Positions 6,282 through 7,178 of a stretch of 7,178 nucleotides of DNA are shown here, piece by piece; within the stretch, counting starts at the first letter, position 1, and every line of letters starts with the position of its first letter. The DNA is taken from positions 1 through 7,178 of the forward strand of contig DEML01000100.1 in the NCBI GenBank assembly GCA_002359185.1. The letters are read 5' to 3'. A program made the position numbers and the translations under genes. The notes under the pieces are model-generated. The model was given only the letters and a program-made list of their open reading frames with translations, was not told the DNA's origin and did no database searches. The DNA is from Planctomycetaceae bacterium UBA2671. GTDB taxonomy: Bacteria > Planctomycetota > Planctomycetia > Planctomycetales > Planctomycetaceae.

Positions 6282-6494
6282 ATGATGGAGGCTGAGTGGA
6301 ATAGCACCGACCCCGAATCGATGCTCAATGTGATTCGACGGCACAACGTTGGCAAGTCGCACTTCGGACGTCGAAAGCTGCGATTGTTTGCTTGCTCGTG
6401 CATTCGCAACTGGTGGGATGACCTGAACTCCAAGAGTCGTGAAGTCCTCGAAATCACTCAACGATACGCACTCGGCGATGCAAACATAAGGGCA
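6282..6494 (+). pseudogene. 5' fragment of a planctomycete 'MTEAEW' family gene, interrupted by a group II intron
   Basis: The start is ATG at 6282 or 6285. The first 71 codons contain MEAEWNSTDPESML, then RRKLRLFACSCIRNWWDDL, then SREVLEITQRYALGDAN. This matches a pattern I know from many planctomycete proteins: 'MTEAEWLxCTDPxPMLEFL...DRKLRLFACACCRRIWHLL...RRAVEVAERYADG'. Their function is not established. Family members normally run on for one hundred or more residues after this point, often into an Ala-rich helical stretch. Here the homology stops at about 6494, exactly where the 3' end of an antisense group II intron lies. The reading frame happens to stay open through the intron's opposite strand to TAA at 7065-7067, but that part (low-complexity, Arg/Pro/Ala-rich) is not native sequence. 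The missing 3' half is not recognisable on the far side, up to 7178. Confidence 0.65.
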
Positions 6495-6561
6495 AATCGG
6501 GTAAGGGCCACCGTTGCAGGTGACCCTCCCCACACCACCGGACATGCGGGTCCGGCGGTGT
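6495..6561 (-). ncRNA. Group II intron domains V and VI (degenerate)
   Basis: On the minus strand ACACCGCCGGA (6561-6551) pairs with TCCGGTGGTGT (6542-6532), eleven pairs including one G-U, around CCCGCATG; this corresponds to domain V. The usual apical stem (TGCGG facing CCGCA) is missing its left arm, so the hairpin is shorter than the roughly 34 bases typical of domain V. Domain VI follows: GGGTCACC (6526-6519) pairs with GGTGGCCC (6512-6505) across TGCAAC. An unpaired A at 6502, seven bases from the 3' end CCCGATT, is the candidate branch point. The GGTGGTGTGGGG junction between the two is characteristic of these introns as I recall them. Confidence 0.65.
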
Positions 6562-6980
6562 TCTTTTTGGGGGGCGGTTCAACGAAGAGGAGCAAGCTCG
6601 GCCCACAACGTCTTCAAGCTAAGCAGTCCGGGTTCGGCAAGCCACGCATTGGTCAGCCCCACGCCGCTGGCAATGGTCTTGGACATATGCCAGTAGCTTG
6701 GGCGGCTGCGTGCGTGACGGATCGCCTGACGTCGGGGAACGCCCAAGCGAATGAGCAATTCCCGTCGACGTTTGGGCCGACGCCACTGTTTCCAGTAGCA
6801 CATCCGGATGCGGAGTCAGATCCACTGATCGAGTTTATCGAACAGCTTCAACTGCGATGCCAGGCCGAAGTAGCCCGTCCAGCCGCGAACGTAACTTCGC
6901 AGTTCGCTCAAACGACGTTCCATCGAAATGCCCCGGCTACGGCCGGTGATCTCGCGAATGCGGTGCTTGAACCTACGTCG
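6495..6980 (-). mobile_element. 3' remnant of a group II intron
   Basis: Read on the minus strand, this stretch holds, in the order expected for a group II intron, the C-terminal part of the intron-encoded maturase, its stop codon, a domain V hairpin and a domain VI hairpin with a candidate branch-point A. It ends in CCCGATT at about 6495. The 5' part (domains I-III and the catalytic reverse transcriptase domain) is absent: homology begins abruptly near 6980. GC content is visibly higher than in neighbouring genes, which fits foreign origin. The element lies antisense to the gene fragment at 6282-6494. It cannot splice or move by itself, because it lacks the 5' splice site and an intact maturase. 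Confidence 0.8.
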
Positions 6981-7073
6981 CACCGGGCCATGCCGGTACG
7001 TGAGAGAGAGCTGCGAGAGGTTGTTGGGGTGGAGGATTGGGAAATGCAGAAGAGACTTTGGTGTTAATCTCAC
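6579..7073 (-). pseudogene. ltrA: Group II intron reverse transcriptase/maturase, C-terminal fragment with in-frame stop
   Basis: From about 6980 the minus frame reads RRRFKHRIREITGRSRGISM, then ERRLSELRSYVRGWTGYFGL, then ASQLKLFDKLDQWI. After a TGA at 6818-6816 it continues in the same frame with LRIRMCYWKQWRRPKRRREL, RLGVPRRQAIRHARSRPSYW, HMSKTIASGVGLTNAWL and LLSLKTLWAELAPLR, stopping at 6581-6579. This is the maturase (domain X) C-terminus of group II intron-encoded proteins. Intact relatives have DQWIRRR at the TGA, so a single C-to-T change (CGA to TGA) explains the stop. All polymerase motifs, including YADD, are missing. The protein ends directly at domain V with no endonuclease domain visible. 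The frame stays open upstream to a GTG at 7073, but residues 1-31 do not look like this family and are probably flanking DNA. Confidence 0.85.
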
Positions 7074-7178
7074 ACACCTGAAGCTATCGAGACGAACTTA
7101 AATTCATGGGATCGTTCTTGAAGTGCATGACTCAGACATGTACGCTAATTTGTATTGTGAAGATTGCGGCATAGTATC
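7068..7178. other. Right edge, no supported gene
   Basis: I see no recognisable continuation of either the interrupted gene or the intron. A plus-strand frame is open from 7132 to the window edge and begins MYANLYCEDCGIV, with a CxxC pair that could be the start of a zinc-binding protein. There is no ribosome-binding site and only 15 codons are visible, so I do not call it a gene. Confidence 0.3.

Noticed and set aside
6036..6545. Minus-strand 169-codon open frame
   Set aside because: Its first part is intron domain V/VI RNA sequence and its middle is antisense to the conserved 'MTEAEW' segment. The remainder has no recognisable motif, so it is most likely a chance frame.
6514..6825. Several other short frames across the group II intron remnant
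   Set aside because: They are other-frame readings of the maturase, whose family sequence is unmistakable in the frame ending at 6579.
7026..7073. RLTPKSLL at the start of the maturase frame, resembling the S-P-K-S motif that precedes RFKxRIREIT in intact maturases
   Set aside because: It is separated from RRRFKHRIREIT by over 20 unrelated residues, whereas in the family the two are adjacent. I treat it as coincidence, although an insertion between them is conceivable.
1..7178. Search for tRNA, rRNA and CRISPR arrays
   Set aside because: No cloverleaf with a GTTCRANNC-type arm, no rRNA signature, and no regularly spaced repeats of CRISPR type were seen on either strand.

Overview
The window looks like chromosome of a planctomycete. 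The best evidence is a DUF1559-type prepilin-like protein (2829-3644, minus), a family strongly expanded in Planctomycetes. Supporting it are the start of a 'MTEAEW...TDPxxML...RKLRLFACxC' family protein (6282 onward), known to me mainly from planctomycetes, and the tail of a probable DUF1569/DinB-like protein at the left edge. Base composition of the native genes is moderate, roughly 45-50% GC by eye. Genus cannot be decided from the sequence.

Layout. (1) 3-131 (+): last 42 codons of a probable DUF1569 protein. (2) 330-2138 (+): large exported ankyrin-repeat protein, followed after about 115 bp by (3) 2255-2716 (+): small secreted protein of unknown function. (4) On the opposite strand and convergent with these, 4754 down to 2829: a two-gene unit of a five-helix membrane protein with a large soluble C-terminal domain (3681-4754) and then the DUF1559 protein (2829-3644), 36 bp apart. 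(5) 4755-5758: about 1 kb with no convincing gene but several inverted repeats and a C10 tract that can pair with a downstream G-rich tract. (6) 5759-6058 (+): small hydrophobic protein. (7) 6282-6494 (+): the first 71 codons of the 'MTEAEW' family gene, cut off by (8) 6495-~6980: the 3' remnant of a group II intron in antisense orientation. The remnant keeps the maturase C-terminus (domain X region) with an in-frame TGA, followed by recognisable but damaged domain V and domain VI.

How the pieces relate. Nothing here forms a recognisable defence or metabolic system. The two exported plus-strand proteins may be co-transcribed, and the minus-strand pair is a likely operon. The right end shows an accessory-type history: a retroelement landed in a planctomycete family gene, lost its 5' part including the catalytic reverse transcriptase domain, and is decaying. 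The surviving host reading frame now runs through the antisense strand of the intron, giving a spurious chimeric ORF up to 7067. The most worthwhile items for a second look are the dead intron and the gene it broke, the structured gene-free region at 4.9-5.7 kb, and the modular build of the ankyrin protein.
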